A stretch of DNA of 64,000 nt from Candidatus Berkiella cookevillensis (GCF_001431315.2 NZ_LKHV02000001.1:806001-870000); one strand, 5' to 3'. Counted from the first letter of the stretch, positions 35,484-44,494 are shown. The notes: generated by a model from the letters alone, not told the origin. Made by a program: numbers and translations.

Positions 35484-37445
35484 CTAGTTTTTCCCTGAAA
35501 TAGGTTGCATATAAGTGCTCAGTTTTTCTGGATGTCCGAGTAATTCATGGTAAATGCTTGTAGATGTCATTATGTTTTTAACGTAATCTCTGGTTTCTGC
35601 ATAAGGTATATTTTCAATCCATATGTCAGCATCCATTGTATGATTTGGCATCCATCTTTTTATTCTGCCGGGGCCAGCATTGTAAGAGGCAGTTGCGAGT
35701 ATGGGGTGTTTATTGTATTTGTCATTCAGATATTTTAAATAGGTTGCACCCAGTTCAATATTCTTCTCTGGTAAAAATAACTGTTGCGAAGAAAGAATAT
35801 TAATATTGTGTTTCTCTGCTATATACGTTGCTGTTGCGGGCATGAGTTGCATGAGTCCTCTTGCGCCAACAGGCGATATTGCGTTGTGAAAAAAAGCGCT
35901 TTCCTGGCGTGTTAACGCAAATATCCATGCTGGATCTAAATCAAACTTTTGTGCGTAATATAAAATAGGTTTTTGATGTGCAAGTGGAAATCGTAATGAA
36001 ATATCGTCCTTATATTCAGATTTAGTCAGTGCAAGGATACTTAGGTCATACCAACCTTTAGTAAAAGCCAAATGTGCTAAATGCAAGAGCTGCAAATCAG
36101 GCGTATTTTTTGTAAGCTGATACCACTCGACACGCGCAATACGTGTTCTATCCAGTGCCAGCAATTCTTCTACACGTTGCACGGTTTGAAGACGTTTCAG
36201 GCTTTCCAGCGTGCTCGTAGAAACATTGAATTTATGGTTATTTAAAGTAAGGCGTTGAGCTAGTTTTAAACTGGATAAGAATCCATAATAACCTCTGTAA
36301 GTAGCAACCTCTTGATAAATAGCTTTTGCGCTTTCACTCGATCCTAATGATTCCATAGCTCTTGCTTGCCAGTAGCGCCAAATATGTTTTGATTTTTCTG
36401 CTTCTGGTAAAGCACGGATCCATTTTAAGGTATCTGACCATTTTCCTTCAAATAAGCTGAGTCGAATACGCCATTCTTTTGCAACCGTGTCCAGTTTTTC
36501 TTCAGGGAGGCGGCTGATATATGCATAGGCGGTGTTTGTTTTCTGATGTGAAAGAAATACACCAATGTCTCTTTTTATTCTTTGGCTTTGTTCTTTGGAA
36601 AATGGATAATTTCGTTCATGTGCATTCCACCATTCTAACGCCTTTGCTGGATTCTTTCTGGCCAATGTTTGTAGTGCGGTGGTTAGGACTTCTGTCTTAA
36701 TATTTTCTGGAAAAAAAGCTGCTTTAAGCTTCTTTTGATCAAAAATATTTTCTGGAGCATGGACAAATATCATCCATTTATCTGCCCATCTTTTTTCAGT
36801 AGGCGGTAAGGATGATACTAAAAATTCAGCTAATTTATAATTTTGTCTGGCGAGAGCTAACTTTATACGTTCTATTGTGTCTTTGGTGGTTAAAATACCT
36901 TTTGTTTTGAGAATAGTAAAAAGAATATTGCAATTATTGGGTTGAGAGTGACCTACGAACCAGAGTGCTTCAATTTTAGTGAGAATATAAGAATCATTTC
37001 GCGTTTGGTAAAGGCTGTGTAAATAATAACATTCATCTTCAGTTGTTTTGAGATTCTTTCCATCTTGATAAAGTTTAATGACATTATCCCAGTTTTTGCT
37101 TTCTGATTGTTGTCTTGCCCAAGCTGTTTTCAATGTATCTCGAAAAGGAAAATCAGGGTTTGCTCTTTCAAACTGCAAAATTTCTTCATAGGTGATAGAT
37201 GGTTTTTGGCGGGTTTGGATTTTCTGTTTAAGTTCTTTGTAAATAAGGTAAGGGTAAAGTGGATACAAGATAAGTTTGGGTTTGAGTCGCTCGTATTCTT
37301 GCCATTTATTCTCAGTTATAAGTGTTTCTGCTTTTATAAAATTTTGACGCATTGAAGTGATATCTTGCGCACTACCATGTGCACAGGACATTGAAAATAT
37401 CAGCAATAAAATAAAGTTGACCGATAAACTCAGTTTGTTTGCCAT
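35484..37445 (-). CDS. slt: Soluble lytic murein transglycosylase (Slt70 type)
   Basis: Periplasmic enzyme that cleaves peptidoglycan strands to 1,6-anhydro-muropeptides. I choose the ATG at 37445, which begins a signal peptide (MANKLSLSV, hydrophobic to about residue 20, then HGSAQ), instead of the TTG 24 codons upstream. A long helical superhelix fills residues 30-480; the C-terminal SLT domain has the catalytic Glu515 in RQESAFFHNAISPVGARG and the motifs GLMQLMPATA, ATASYNAGPGR. The length of 653 fits Slt70. Its products would feed the recycling enzymes at 54-55.6 kb. Co-directional with the GHKL ATPase. Confidence 0.92.
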   Translation of the reverse strand: MANKLSLSVNFILLLIFSMSCAHGSAQDITSMRQNFIKAETLITENKWQEYERLKPKLILYPLYPYLIYKELKQKIQTRQKPSITYEEILQFERANPDFPFRDTLKTAWARQQSESKNWDNVIKLYQDGKNLKTTEDECYYLHSLYQTRNDSYILTKIEALWFVGHSQPNNCNILFTILKTKGILTTKDTIERIKLALARQNYKLAEFLVSSLPPTEKRWADKWMIFVHAPENIFDQKKLKAAFFPENIKTEVLTTALQTLARKNPAKALEWWNAHERNYPFSKEQSQRIKRDIGVFLSHQKTNTAYAYISRLPEEKLDTVAKEWRIRLSLFEGKWSDTLKWIRALPEAEKSKHIWRYWQARAMESLGSSESAKAIYQEVATYRGYYGFLSSLKLAQRLTLNNHKFNVSTSTLESLKRLQTVQRVEELLALDRTRIARVEWYQLTKNTPDLQLLHLAHLAFTKGWYDLSILALTKSEYKDDISLRFPLAHQKPILYYAQKFDLDPAWIFALTRQESAFFHNAISPVGARGLMQLMPATATYIAEKHNINILSSQQLFLPEKNIELGATYLKYLNDKYNKHPILATASYNAGPGRIKRWMPNHTMDADIWIENIPYAETRDYVKNIMTSTSIYHELLGHPEKLSTYMQPISGKN

Positions 37446-37670
37446 AGTAGTTTTTTTATAAATAATTAATGTTATTAATAAGGTGATAACATATCTGTTA
37501 TATCGAATGCCAATCAATAAATATACAGTTATCCTCTCTTGTTATAGTAAGCATAGGATATGAAGTATGCTTCTTCCATCAATGAGATTTTGCAGTTTTA
37601 TAATCCTAATTTTTTGTAGTATCTGTTATTATTATCAAAGTTTGTAAATAACTAAGTGCAGTAAAGAATT

Positions 37671-38231
37671 ATGATACTTTTAATTGATAACTATGACTCA
37701 TTTGTATACAACTTAGCTCGATATGTTGTGGAGCTGGGGTTTGAGATGTTAGTAAAACGTTGTGATGAAATCAGTATTGAAGAAATCAAAGCATTGCCTA
37801 TCAGTCATCTTATATTGTCGCCTGGGCCAGGTGAGCCAAAATCAGCGGGTATTTCGATGAGTTGTGTATCTTGCTTCTCTGGAGTAATGCCTATTTTAGG
37901 AGTATGTCTAGGCCATCAAGCGATTGCAGAAGCATTTGGTGGTGAGGTTATACGTGCACCAAAGCCTGTGCACGGCAAGTCTGATGTTATTTTTCATAAA
38001 GAAAGCGGTATTTTTGATGGCATACCGAATCCTTTGACGGTAGGGCGATATCATTCCTTAGTTGTTTCTGAGCAATTGCCAGATTGTTTGGAAGTGATTG
38101 CAAGTAATGCAGAAGGCTTGATCATGGCGATACAACATAAACAACACCCAGTGATTGGCGTGCAATTTCATCCAGAATCTATTTTGACTCAAGAAGGTAA
38201 GAAGATACTACAGAATTTTTTAAGTCTTTAA
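37671..38231 (+). CDS. pabA: Glutamine amidotransferase PabA/TrpG
   Basis: Class I glutamine amidotransferase giving ammonia to chorismate for p-aminobenzoate or anthranilate synthesis. The triad is visible: Cys79 in GVCLGHQ and the His and Glu in QFHPESIL; the family DNYDSFVYNLA opens the protein. The 186 residues are standard. The partner component I (PabB/TrpE) is not adjacent, so it may serve both complexes. Transcribed alone; a dispersed repeat begins right after the stop. Confidence 0.9.
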   Translation: MILLIDNYDSFVYNLARYVVELGFEMLVKRCDEISIEEIKALPISHLILSPGPGEPKSAGISMSCVSCFSGVMPILGVCLGHQAIAEAFGGEVIRAPKPVHGKSDVIFHKESGIFDGIPNPLTVGRYHSLVVSEQLPDCLEVIASNAEGLIMAIQHKQHPVIGVQFHPESILTQEGKKILQNFLSL

Positions 38232-38410
38232 AAATGAACGAAGTGAATGATTTTTCTCTTGAAGTTAAAGGAAGAGACTTAACTAGTAGATGGATTTTTT
38301 TAAATCTTTATTTTGGAAATCCCCCGCCGCAGACGGCTGCCCCCTTTGATTACAAAGTGGGCGTAGGGTGCTTCGCACCAAAACACATACTTGTATATGA
38401 GAAAATGATT
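38232..38410 (+). repeat. Dispersed composite repeat, family 2
   Basis: AATGAACGAAGTGAATGA, then a TCTCTT..AAGGAAGA stem, then AGTAGATGGATTT, an AT-rich part, then TTTGATTACAAAG and the small hairpin GGTGCTTCGCACC. The same blocks in the same order occur on the opposite strand at 46600-46750 and partly at 50756-50800. A short open frame across it (38234-38455) is a by-product of the repeat, not a gene. The rest of the gap to 38596 holds nothing else recognisable apart from an AT-rich leader for the next gene. Confidence 0.65.
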
Positions 38411-38596
38411 CGTTGCACTCATCAGTATTTTATTAAGATCGTAATAATGTACTAGCCAGCACAGTCACCATTGAATAACAAAGCAATATAAAAATTTTGG
38501 TTGGAGCATTCAGATATTGTCTTAATTTGGTTTGCGATATCGTAGGAATTAAATTACTATTAAAATAAGGCTTGAAAAATCCGATATGGAGCGTCT

Positions 38597-38788
38597 ATGG
38601 CTAAAGTAAATACAGTAGCTAAAGTAGAGGATTGGATGGATTCGGATGTGCGAGACAAGTTGTACCGTGATTACGCAAATGCAGTTGAAGCCTATGTCAA
38701 AGAACCCACTGTGAATAACTGGGAAAAAAAAGAAAAGGCGTTTGAAACTTACAACGCCTTAATTGAAAATTTTCGAGACCTTTCTTAA
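38597..38788 (+). CDS. Small acidic-helical hypothetical protein, 63 residues
   Basis: A likely real small gene: ATG with a GGAG site (ATGGAGCGTCT) 6-7 bases upstream, clean codon use and a regular amphipathic helical sequence (DKLYRDYANAVEAYVK, NNWEKKEKAFETYNAL). No family is recognised. Its stop overlaps the end of convergent lexA by 4 bases. It may be a small regulator or structural protein; function is unknown. Confidence 0.6.
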   Translation: MAKVNTVAKVEDWMDSDVRDKLYRDYANAVEAYVKEPTVNNWEKKEKAFETYNALIENFRDLS

Positions 38789-39414
38789 ATAGAGGCTGTT
38801 CTAATAACGCCAACACCAATTCCTTCGATACTTACAGGTTGTACTGTCGTATTGACGAAAATGGGAGAATAATCTGGGTGCTCAGCTCTTAGTTCAATTT
38901 GATCACCATGGCGAAAATAACGTCTTACCACAGTTTTATTATTTACTCTTACAACAACAATTTTTCCATTCTCAGCTTTATCTGTTGCATGCACTGCTAA
39001 AAGATCACCGTCTTTTATGCCTGCAGCGGTTAAGCTTAAGCCATGAATTTTAAGTAAGAAATCAGGTTTTGGTGTGAAATACTCATTTTGGATTCTCATT
39101 CGGGCTTCAATATTCTGTTCAGAGAATAATGGGCCATCAGAAGTAGGGTTTCCAATAATGGGTAAACCAATACCAAATTCCTTGGCTAACTGTATTCCTC
39201 TAGAAGTGCCAGGTGCTAAAGAAATCGCACCTTTACGTGCTAGAGCTTTTAAATGATCCTCTGCCGCATTGACTGAGCGAAATCCCAATGTTTTGGCAAT
39301 TTCTGCACGCGTTGGAGGCGCACCTGTTTGCTCTATATGATTCCTTATTACTTGTAACACTTCAGACTGACGACGTGTCAATGAGATTGCTTGTGTAGAT
39401 GAGCTTGTAGGCAT
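38785..39414 (-). CDS. lexA: LexA repressor with altered cleavage site and catalytic Lys
   Basis: SOS-type repressor with an N-terminal winged helix (PPTRAEIAKTLGFRS, then AAEDHLKALARKG) nearly identical to E. coli and a C-terminal S24 domain. Gapless alignment (offset +8) shows Ser127 (E. coli Ser119) kept in IHGLSL, but the cleavage dipeptide Ala84-Gly85 is Ser92-Asp93 (GLPIIGNPTSDGPLF) and Lys156 is Arg164 (KTVVRRYF). Gly85-to-Asp is the classic lexA3 non-inducible change. DNA-binding and dimer sequences are otherwise intact, and a CTG-N10-CAG operator lies before the gene. Prediction: a functional repressor not cleaved, or very poorly cleaved, on RecA activation. The codons were checked directly at 39136-39138 (GAT) and in the AGACGT pair. 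Confidence 0.93.
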   Translation of the reverse strand: MPTSSSTQAISLTRRQSEVLQVIRNHIEQTGAPPTRAEIAKTLGFRSVNAAEDHLKALARKGAISLAPGTSRGIQLAKEFGIGLPIIGNPTSDGPLFSEQNIEARMRIQNEYFTPKPDFLLKIHGLSLTAAGIKDGDLLAVHATDKAENGKIVVVRVNNKTVVRRYFRHGDQIELRAEHPDYSPIFVNTTVQPVSIEGIGVGVIRTASI

Positions 39415-39426
39415 AGCGTTTTTTTC

Positions 39427-39442
39427 CTGTTTAAAGGCACAG
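39427..39442 (-). promoter_or_regulatory. LexA box upstream of lexA
   Basis: CTGTTTAAAGGCACAG matches CTG-N10-CAG exactly, the gammaproteobacterial SOS operator. It ends 13 bases before the lexA start codon, overlapping the ribosome-binding area (CAGGAAA), so the repressor should control its own gene. Confidence 0.75.
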
Positions 39443-39512
39443 ATTTAGTATAGCTTCCCTAAAAGGGGTTCGCCAATCCGCTTTACTACCTGATGAAACC
39501 CTTTTACTCTTC

Positions 39513-39891
39513 GTACTTGTGTTTTATGCTTTGTTGCCTGCGCACACTCGCGCTCCTCATTTACCAACTGTAAACTCCGGTCGCTCGTTGCTTGGCGCCT
39601 CGCCTAAAACCCAATTACTGCGAGTAATTCCTTGTACTTGTGTTTTATGCTTTGTTGCCTGCGCACACTCGCGCTCCTCATTTACCAACTGTAAACTCCG
39701 GTCGCTCGTTGCTTGGCGCCTCGCCTAAAACCCAATTACTGCGAGTAATTCCTTGTACTTGTGTTTTATGCTTTGTTGCCTGCGCACACTCGCGCTCCTC
39801 ATTTACCAACTGTAAACTCCGGTCGCTCGTTGCTTGGCGCCTCGCCTAAAACCCAATTACTGCGAGTAATCCCTTGTACTTGTGTTTTATA
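39513..39891 (-). repeat. 121-bp tandem repeat array, 3.1 copies (family 1 related)
   Basis: Units begin GTACTTGTGTTTTATGC at 39513, 39634, 39755 and 39876, giving three full copies and a 16-base start of a fourth; copies differ by only a base or two. On the minus strand a unit contains GGAGTTTACAGTTGGTAAAT followed by GAGGAGCGCGAG and GGCAACAAAGCAT, the same block order as the single dispersed copies (family 1). Near-identity suggests recent amplification. Confidence 0.85.
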
Positions 39892-40078
39892 CATGCTGCA
39901 CTCAACACAGTGAAAGATACGGGTTTCGAAATTTCAATTTTAAATTAGTTTTTTGGCTAATTTAAGCTTGCTTATAACTAAGATATAAGAGTACTGCATA
40001 CAGTGTAAGTGTGGACAAAAAGAGCTGTTCATATCAATAGAGAAAGACTAATTCTTTGTCAGAAAAAGTGCCTATTCG

Positions 40079-40378
40079 TTAGTAGTCGTCATCTGGTTCG
40101 AGTTCAGCCAATGGACCTGACCAGTCTTCAGGGTGTAGGGTTTCATCAGAATAACCCATATCATCGTGACTTAACTCGAAGGGGCCTGACCAGTCTTCCG
40201 GGGCGGGTATTTGTTTGAGATCAAGATCGTACCAGGTATCTAGATCTAATTCTTCGATTTCCCCAGCAAAATATTGTATTTCAACAGAATCATCATCTGA
40301 GGCAACAACCTCAAATATGTTATTAATATCATGATTTCTATACCATTTTCCAACATAAGGTTGGTGACTGTGACGCAT
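40079..40378 (-). CDS. DUF6763-like acidic small protein
   Basis: 99 residues, strongly acidic, with repeated EDWSGP blocks (PAPEDWSGPFE and HPEDWSGPLAE) and the conserved HQPYVGKWYRN and EIQYFAGEIEELDLDTWYDLDL. It agrees with my recollection of the DUF6763 family of gammaproteobacteria; no function is known. I start at ATG 40378, preceded by GGGGAGATAAGG, not at the TTG 8 codons upstream. Monocistronic. Confidence 0.8.
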   Translation of the reverse strand: MRHSHQPYVGKWYRNHDINNIFEVVASDDDSVEIQYFAGEIEELDLDTWYDLDLKQIPAPEDWSGPFELSHDDMGYSDETLHPEDWSGPLAELEPDDDY

Positions 40379-40742
40379 AACCTTATCTCCCCTGATTATC
40401 AATGGTTGTGGAGCAATGGCATTGTAAAATGCACTTATTAATTAAACGATAGCACTGTATAAAGAAAAAGTCATCTGGAATAATAACTAAAAATAAACTA
40501 TTGTAAATCCTAAAATGATGAAGCCACACAACTCGTTTCAGGGCTGTTCCGAAGGCATTCGTGCAAAGGAGCTAAAAGGGTTGTAAAGTAGAGCGGTCGT
40601 CTTGAGGTGCTGCGTTTAGCTATGAGACACACATTTGTTTTTCGACTTGTATAGTCTTCGCGCTTGCGAAAATGCTTGGAAAGTGAGTCTCTCATCAAAA
40701 TGGAAAAAGTGAAAAAATAATAGGCTTAGGAATAGATCACAC
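40379..40742. other. Intergenic region upstream of fadE
   Basis: No gene is supported; a 62-codon frame on the minus strand (40510-40698) lacks gene-like features. The part 40621-40697 forms an imperfect hairpin, ATGAGACACACATTT against AAAGTGAGTCTCTCAT, with an inner stem TTCGC-gctt-GCGAA. It could be another dispersed repeat or a regulatory structure ahead of the fatty-acid genes. No FadR-like operator could be named with confidence. Confidence 0.45.
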
Positions 40743-43232
40743 ATGAGCATGCTACTATTACTCACATTAAGCATTATTTTATTAGGTTCTGTTGCCTACT
40801 TTCGATTATCACGGCTGATATGGTCACCCATACTTATTATATTGCTTGCTGATGCACAATATATTGGTAGTTTGTCATGGGGGGCAAGTCTGTTGTTATG
40901 GCCTGTCGCAATTGTTAGCCTTCTTATCGCATGGTTACCCATTGTAAGACAACAACTGATTACCAAACCTTTATTTGAATTTTTCAAAAAAAATCTTCCA
41001 CCCTTAAGTGATACTGAAAAAGCTGCGATTGAATCTGGTACCGTGTGGTGGGAGGGCAAGCTTTTTCAAGGACAAGCAAATTGGCAAAAACTATGGAACA
41101 TGCCAAAGCCTACCCTGACTCAAGATGAAACAGCATTTCTTAATAATGAAGTTCGCACGCTTTGTAGCATGGTGAATGATTGGGAAATTACGCATGAAAA
41201 AGCTGATCTGCCTAAGGAGGTTTGGGATTATCTGAAAAATAATAAATTTTTTGGCATGATCATTCCAAAGGAATATGGTGGGCTGGGCTTTTCTGCTCTC
41301 ATGCATTCAAGTGTTATCGCTAAACTTGCCACAAAGAGTGTAAGTTTAGCAGTCACAACGATGGTACCAAACTCGCTAGGGCCTGGTGAATTATTGATTC
41401 ATTATGGCACAGAAGAACAAAAGCAATATTTCTTGCCACGTTTAGCCTCGGGAAAAGAAATACCTTGCTTTGCCTTAACAGCGCCAGAAGCAGGTAGTGA
41501 TGCAGGCAGCATTCCTGATCAGGGCATTGTTTGTAAGGGTACTTTTGAAGGCAAAGAAATAGTTGGTATTTCTTTGCAATTTGATAAGCGCTACATCACT
41601 TTAGCGCCCGTTGCGACCTTAGTTGGTTTAGCCTTTAAACTTTATGATCCAGAACATTTATTGAGTACGAATACCAATGTAGGGATCACTTTAGCACTCA
41701 TTCCTGCTTCTCACCCAGGTGTTGAGATTGGGGCAAGACACCATCCACTGCGATTAGCTTTTATGAATGGTCCCATACGTGGTAAAGATGTATTTATACC
41801 ATTAGATTGGATTATTGGTGGTGTGGCAATGGCAGGTAAGGGATGGCAAATGTTATTTGAATGTCTCTCTGTCGGTAGAGGTATTTCTCTGCCCGCTTTA
41901 AGTACAGGTACTGCAAGCTTGTCTTATGTTGCAACAGGTGCTTATGCTGCCATTCGTAAACAATTTAATTTAGCAATTGGTCAATTTGAAGGTGTAGAAG
42001 AAGCGTTGGCACGTATTGGTGGCTTTGCTTATCAGTTAGATGCCGCTAGAGTATTTACAGCACAGGCTATTGATTTGCAAGAGCGTCCTGCGGTTGCAAC
42101 GAGCATTGCAAAGTATCATATGACAGAATTGTCTCGTGCAGTGAATAATGCCGCCATGGACATACATGGTGGCCGCGCCATTATGATGGGACCCTCGAAC
42201 TATCTAGGTGTATCTTATCAAGCAATGCCACTGTCTATCACAGTAGAAGGTGCTAATATTTTAACGCGCAGTTTGATGATATTTGGACAAGGTGCCATAC
42301 GTTGTCATCCTTATTTGAAAGATGAATTATTAGTCTTAGATGCATATAAAGACGATCAAAAGCTGGCCTTAAAACATTTTGATAAAATTTGTATCCAGCA
42401 TATTGGGTATGCCATTTCAAATTTTGTAAGATCAATTACCTTGGCGTTAACGTTGGGGAAAGTAACAGAGCTCACAGCCAAGCAAGATATTAAATGCTAT
42501 TTACAGAAATTAAATTGGTTAAGTGCCAGTTTGGCATGGATATCTGATATTGCGATGTTAACCTTGGGGGGCGCTTTAAAGCGAAAAGAATTATTATCGG
42601 CGCGTTTAGGCGATGTGCTAAGCCATTTATATTTAAGCTCTGCACTTTTAAAATATTATCAAGACGGTGAAAAAAGTGCTGAAGAAAGAAATCTTTTACA
42701 TTGGGGCTTACAACATAACCTTTATCAATGCCAAGAAGCTTATTATGGATTGTTTGAAAACTTTCCCAATCAACTGCTTGGCAGATTAATGCGATGGGTC
42801 ATTTTTCCCTATGGACGAAGGTTTTCTAAACCAAATGATGAATTATCTCATCTAGTGGCTAAAAAACTTTTGATTGAAACCCCAATTAGGCAACATTTTT
42901 CTCAATTATGCTACATTGGTGATTTAGAAGATCCTATGGGATTAATTGAAGAAACTTTTAAGCAGTTACAAATTGCTAAGCCAGTTTTAGAAAAGTTGGC
43001 TCAAGCAGTTAAAGCGGGCAATATTCATCGTTCTTTGTCATTAAGAGCACAATTACAAGCTGCGATGGCTAAAAATATTTTGACACAGCATGAAGTGAAT
43101 ATTGTAGAAGAGTATGAACAGCTTCGTGTAAAAGCAATAGCTGTAGATGAATTTCCATCTGACTACCCTTTAGGAAGTGAAATATGCAACAACCAAAGCA
43201 AACAACATGCGGACGAACAGTCTATATCGTAG
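40743..43232 (+). CDS. fadE: Acyl-CoA dehydrogenase, FadE type
   Basis: First oxidation step of fatty-acid beta-oxidation, forming trans-2-enoyl-CoA with FAD. The 829-residue size and N-terminal hydrophobic segments (about residues 1-70) are characteristic of FadE, followed by the acyl-CoA dehydrogenase fold (IIPKEYGGLGFS, CFALTAPEAGSDAGS, AMDIHGGRAIMMGPSNYLG) and the extra C-terminal FadE domain. It leads the fad run and overlaps the thiolase gene by 49 bases, so the first three genes are surely one operon. The electron acceptor genes are not in the window. Confidence 0.93.
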   Translation: MSMLLLLTLSIILLGSVAYFRLSRLIWSPILIILLADAQYIGSLSWGASLLLWPVAIVSLLIAWLPIVRQQLITKPLFEFFKKNLPPLSDTEKAAIESGTVWWEGKLFQGQANWQKLWNMPKPTLTQDETAFLNNEVRTLCSMVNDWEITHEKADLPKEVWDYLKNNKFFGMIIPKEYGGLGFSALMHSSVIAKLATKSVSLAVTTMVPNSLGPGELLIHYGTEEQKQYFLPRLASGKEIPCFALTAPEAGSDAGSIPDQGIVCKGTFEGKEIVGISLQFDKRYITLAPVATLVGLAFKLYDPEHLLSTNTNVGITLALIPASHPGVEIGARHHPLRLAFMNGPIRGKDVFIPLDWIIGGVAMAGKGWQMLFECLSVGRGISLPALSTGTASLSYVATGAYAAIRKQFNLAIGQFEGVEEALARIGGFAYQLDAARVFTAQAIDLQERPAVATSIAKYHMTELSRAVNNAAMDIHGGRAIMMGPSNYLGVSYQAMPLSITVEGANILTRSLMIFGQGAIRCHPYLKDELLVLDAYKDDQKLALKHFDKICIQHIGYAISNFVRSITLALTLGKVTELTAKQDIKCYLQKLNWLSASLAWISDIAMLTLGGALKRKELLSARLGDVLSHLYLSSALLKYYQDGEKSAEERNLLHWGLQHNLYQCQEAYYGLFENFPNQLLGRLMRWVIFPYGRRFSKPNDELSHLVAKKLLIETPIRQHFSQLCYIGDLEDPMGLIEETFKQLQIAKPVLEKLAQAVKAGNIHRSLSLRAQLQAAMAKNILTQHEVNIVEEYEQLRVKAIAVDEFPSDYPLGSEICNNQSKQHADEQSIS

Positions 43233-44494
43233 ATGGAGCACGTACGCCATTTTTAAAATTTAAAGGCGAGCCTGGACCCTTTTCAGCAGCTGATCTAGGT
43301 GTACAATCTGGGCGGGGATTATTGGCCAGACAGCCTTTTAGCGCACAGGATTTCGATCAAGTCGTTGTTGGCTGTGTTGGTCCCAGTGAAGAAGAAGCCA
43401 ATATCGCAAGAATTATTGCTTTAAGACTAGGGTGTGGCAAACATATGCCTGCTTGGACTGTGCAACGAAATTGCGCATCTGGTTTGCAAGCTGTGGATTG
43501 TGCATTTCAAAGTATAGCGAGTGGTAGTGCTAATCTTGTATTGGCAGGTGGTACAGAAGCCATGAGTCGTGCCCCTCTTTTGTTTAACAAACAAATGGTG
43601 TTATGGATTTCAGCATTACAGCGCTCAAAAACAATGGGTAAGAAATTACAAGCACTTTTAAAATTCAGACCACAATATCTAGTGCCTGTTATTGCACTCT
43701 TAAAAGGCTTAACAGATCCGGTTGTCAATTTAAACATGGGACAAACCGCTGAAGAGCTTGCTTATCGCTTTCATATTACGCGCGAACAAATGGATGCCTT
43801 TGCTGTCAAAAGCCATCAGCGCACTATCGAAGCTCAGAAAAATAAAGATTTAGATGAAATTATCCCATTATATGGTAATGATGGTTCGGTTTATGAATTT
43901 GATGATGGTGCGCGTGCTGATTCCAGTATTGATAAGCTAGCAAAATTAAAGCCTGTTTTTGATAAATTTGGAAATATTACAGCCGGCAATAGCTCACAGA
44001 TTACAGATGGTGCTGCATGGGTTATTTTGGCAAGTGAAGAAGCCATTAAACAATATAACTTGCCAGTATTGGCTAAAATTGTTGATATTCAGTGGGGTGC
44101 TTTAGATCCCAGTATTATGGGGTTAGGACCTGTTCATGCAATGACACCTATCTTGACTCGCCAACAGTTGAGTTTAAAAGATATTGATCATTTGGAAATC
44201 AATGAAGCATTTGCAGCTCAGGTAATCGCTTGCTTAAAAGCATGGCAAGATAAAGATTATTGTGAAAAAGAATTAGGATTAGATCATATCATGGGAGACT
44301 TTGATGAGAGTAGATTGAATCCAGAGGGTGGTGCAATTGCATTAGGGCACCCTGTAGGCGCATCGGGTGCACGATTGGTATGTCACACTGCTAAAATGCT
44401 GACAGCACGTAGCCAACAAAGAGCATTATCAAGTCTTTGCATTGGTGGGGGGCAAGGTGGTGCCATATTGATCGAACGCGTAATTGGGGTTTAA
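43184..44494 (+). CDS. fadI: Acetyl-CoA C-acyltransferase (3-ketoacyl-CoA thiolase), FadI type
   Basis: Thiolytic cleavage of 3-ketoacyl-CoA to acetyl-CoA. Active residues are present: Cys in RNCASGLQAVD, NEAFAAQ, His in ALGHPVGASGAR and the second Cys in SLCIGGGQGG. At 436 residues it has the FadI length rather than that of FadA. A site AGGAAGTGAAAT precedes the ATG inside the fadE end. It is followed 2 bases later by the FadJ-type enzyme, the usual fadI-fadJ arrangement. Confidence 0.92.
   Translation: MQQPKQTTCGRTVYIVDGARTPFLKFKGEPGPFSAADLGVQSGRGLLARQPFSAQDFDQVVVGCVGPSEEEANIARIIALRLGCGKHMPAWTVQRNCASGLQAVDCAFQSIASGSANLVLAGGTEAMSRAPLLFNKQMVLWISALQRSKTMGKKLQALLKFRPQYLVPVIALLKGLTDPVVNLNMGQTAEELAYRFHITREQMDAFAVKSHQRTIEAQKNKDLDEIIPLYGNDGSVYEFDDGARADSSIDKLAKLKPVFDKFGNITAGNSSQITDGAAWVILASEEAIKQYNLPVLAKIVDIQWGALDPSIMGLGPVHAMTPILTRQQLSLKDIDHLEINEAFAAQVIACLKAWQDKDYCEKELGLDHIMGDFDESRLNPEGGAIALGHPVGASGARLVCHTAKMLTARSQQRALSSLCIGGGQGGAILIERVIGV

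Larger units (their letters stand above)
39415..40078. other. Gene-free region beside lexA, mostly tandem repeat
   Basis: This 664-base gap holds the lexA operator, a 121-bp tandem array (39513-39891) and an AT-rich stretch to 40078 with no recognised gene. Identical 69-codon frames inside the array arise because its unit is repeated; they have no ribosome-binding site and are not genes. Confidence 0.6.

Noticed and set aside
38234-38455. 73-codon frame after pabA
   Set aside because: It runs through a dispersed family 2 repeat that also occurs on the other strand elsewhere without a conserved frame.
39519-39849. Two identical 69-codon frames
   Set aside because: They are created by the 121-bp tandem repeat, carry no ribosome-binding site and have no gene-like composition.
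39513-39891. CRISPR array
   Set aside because: Units of 121 bp are contiguous with no unique spacers, and no cas genes are present.
40510-40698. 62-codon frame upstream of fadE
   Set aside because: It follows an imperfect hairpin region, has odd codon use and no start signal.
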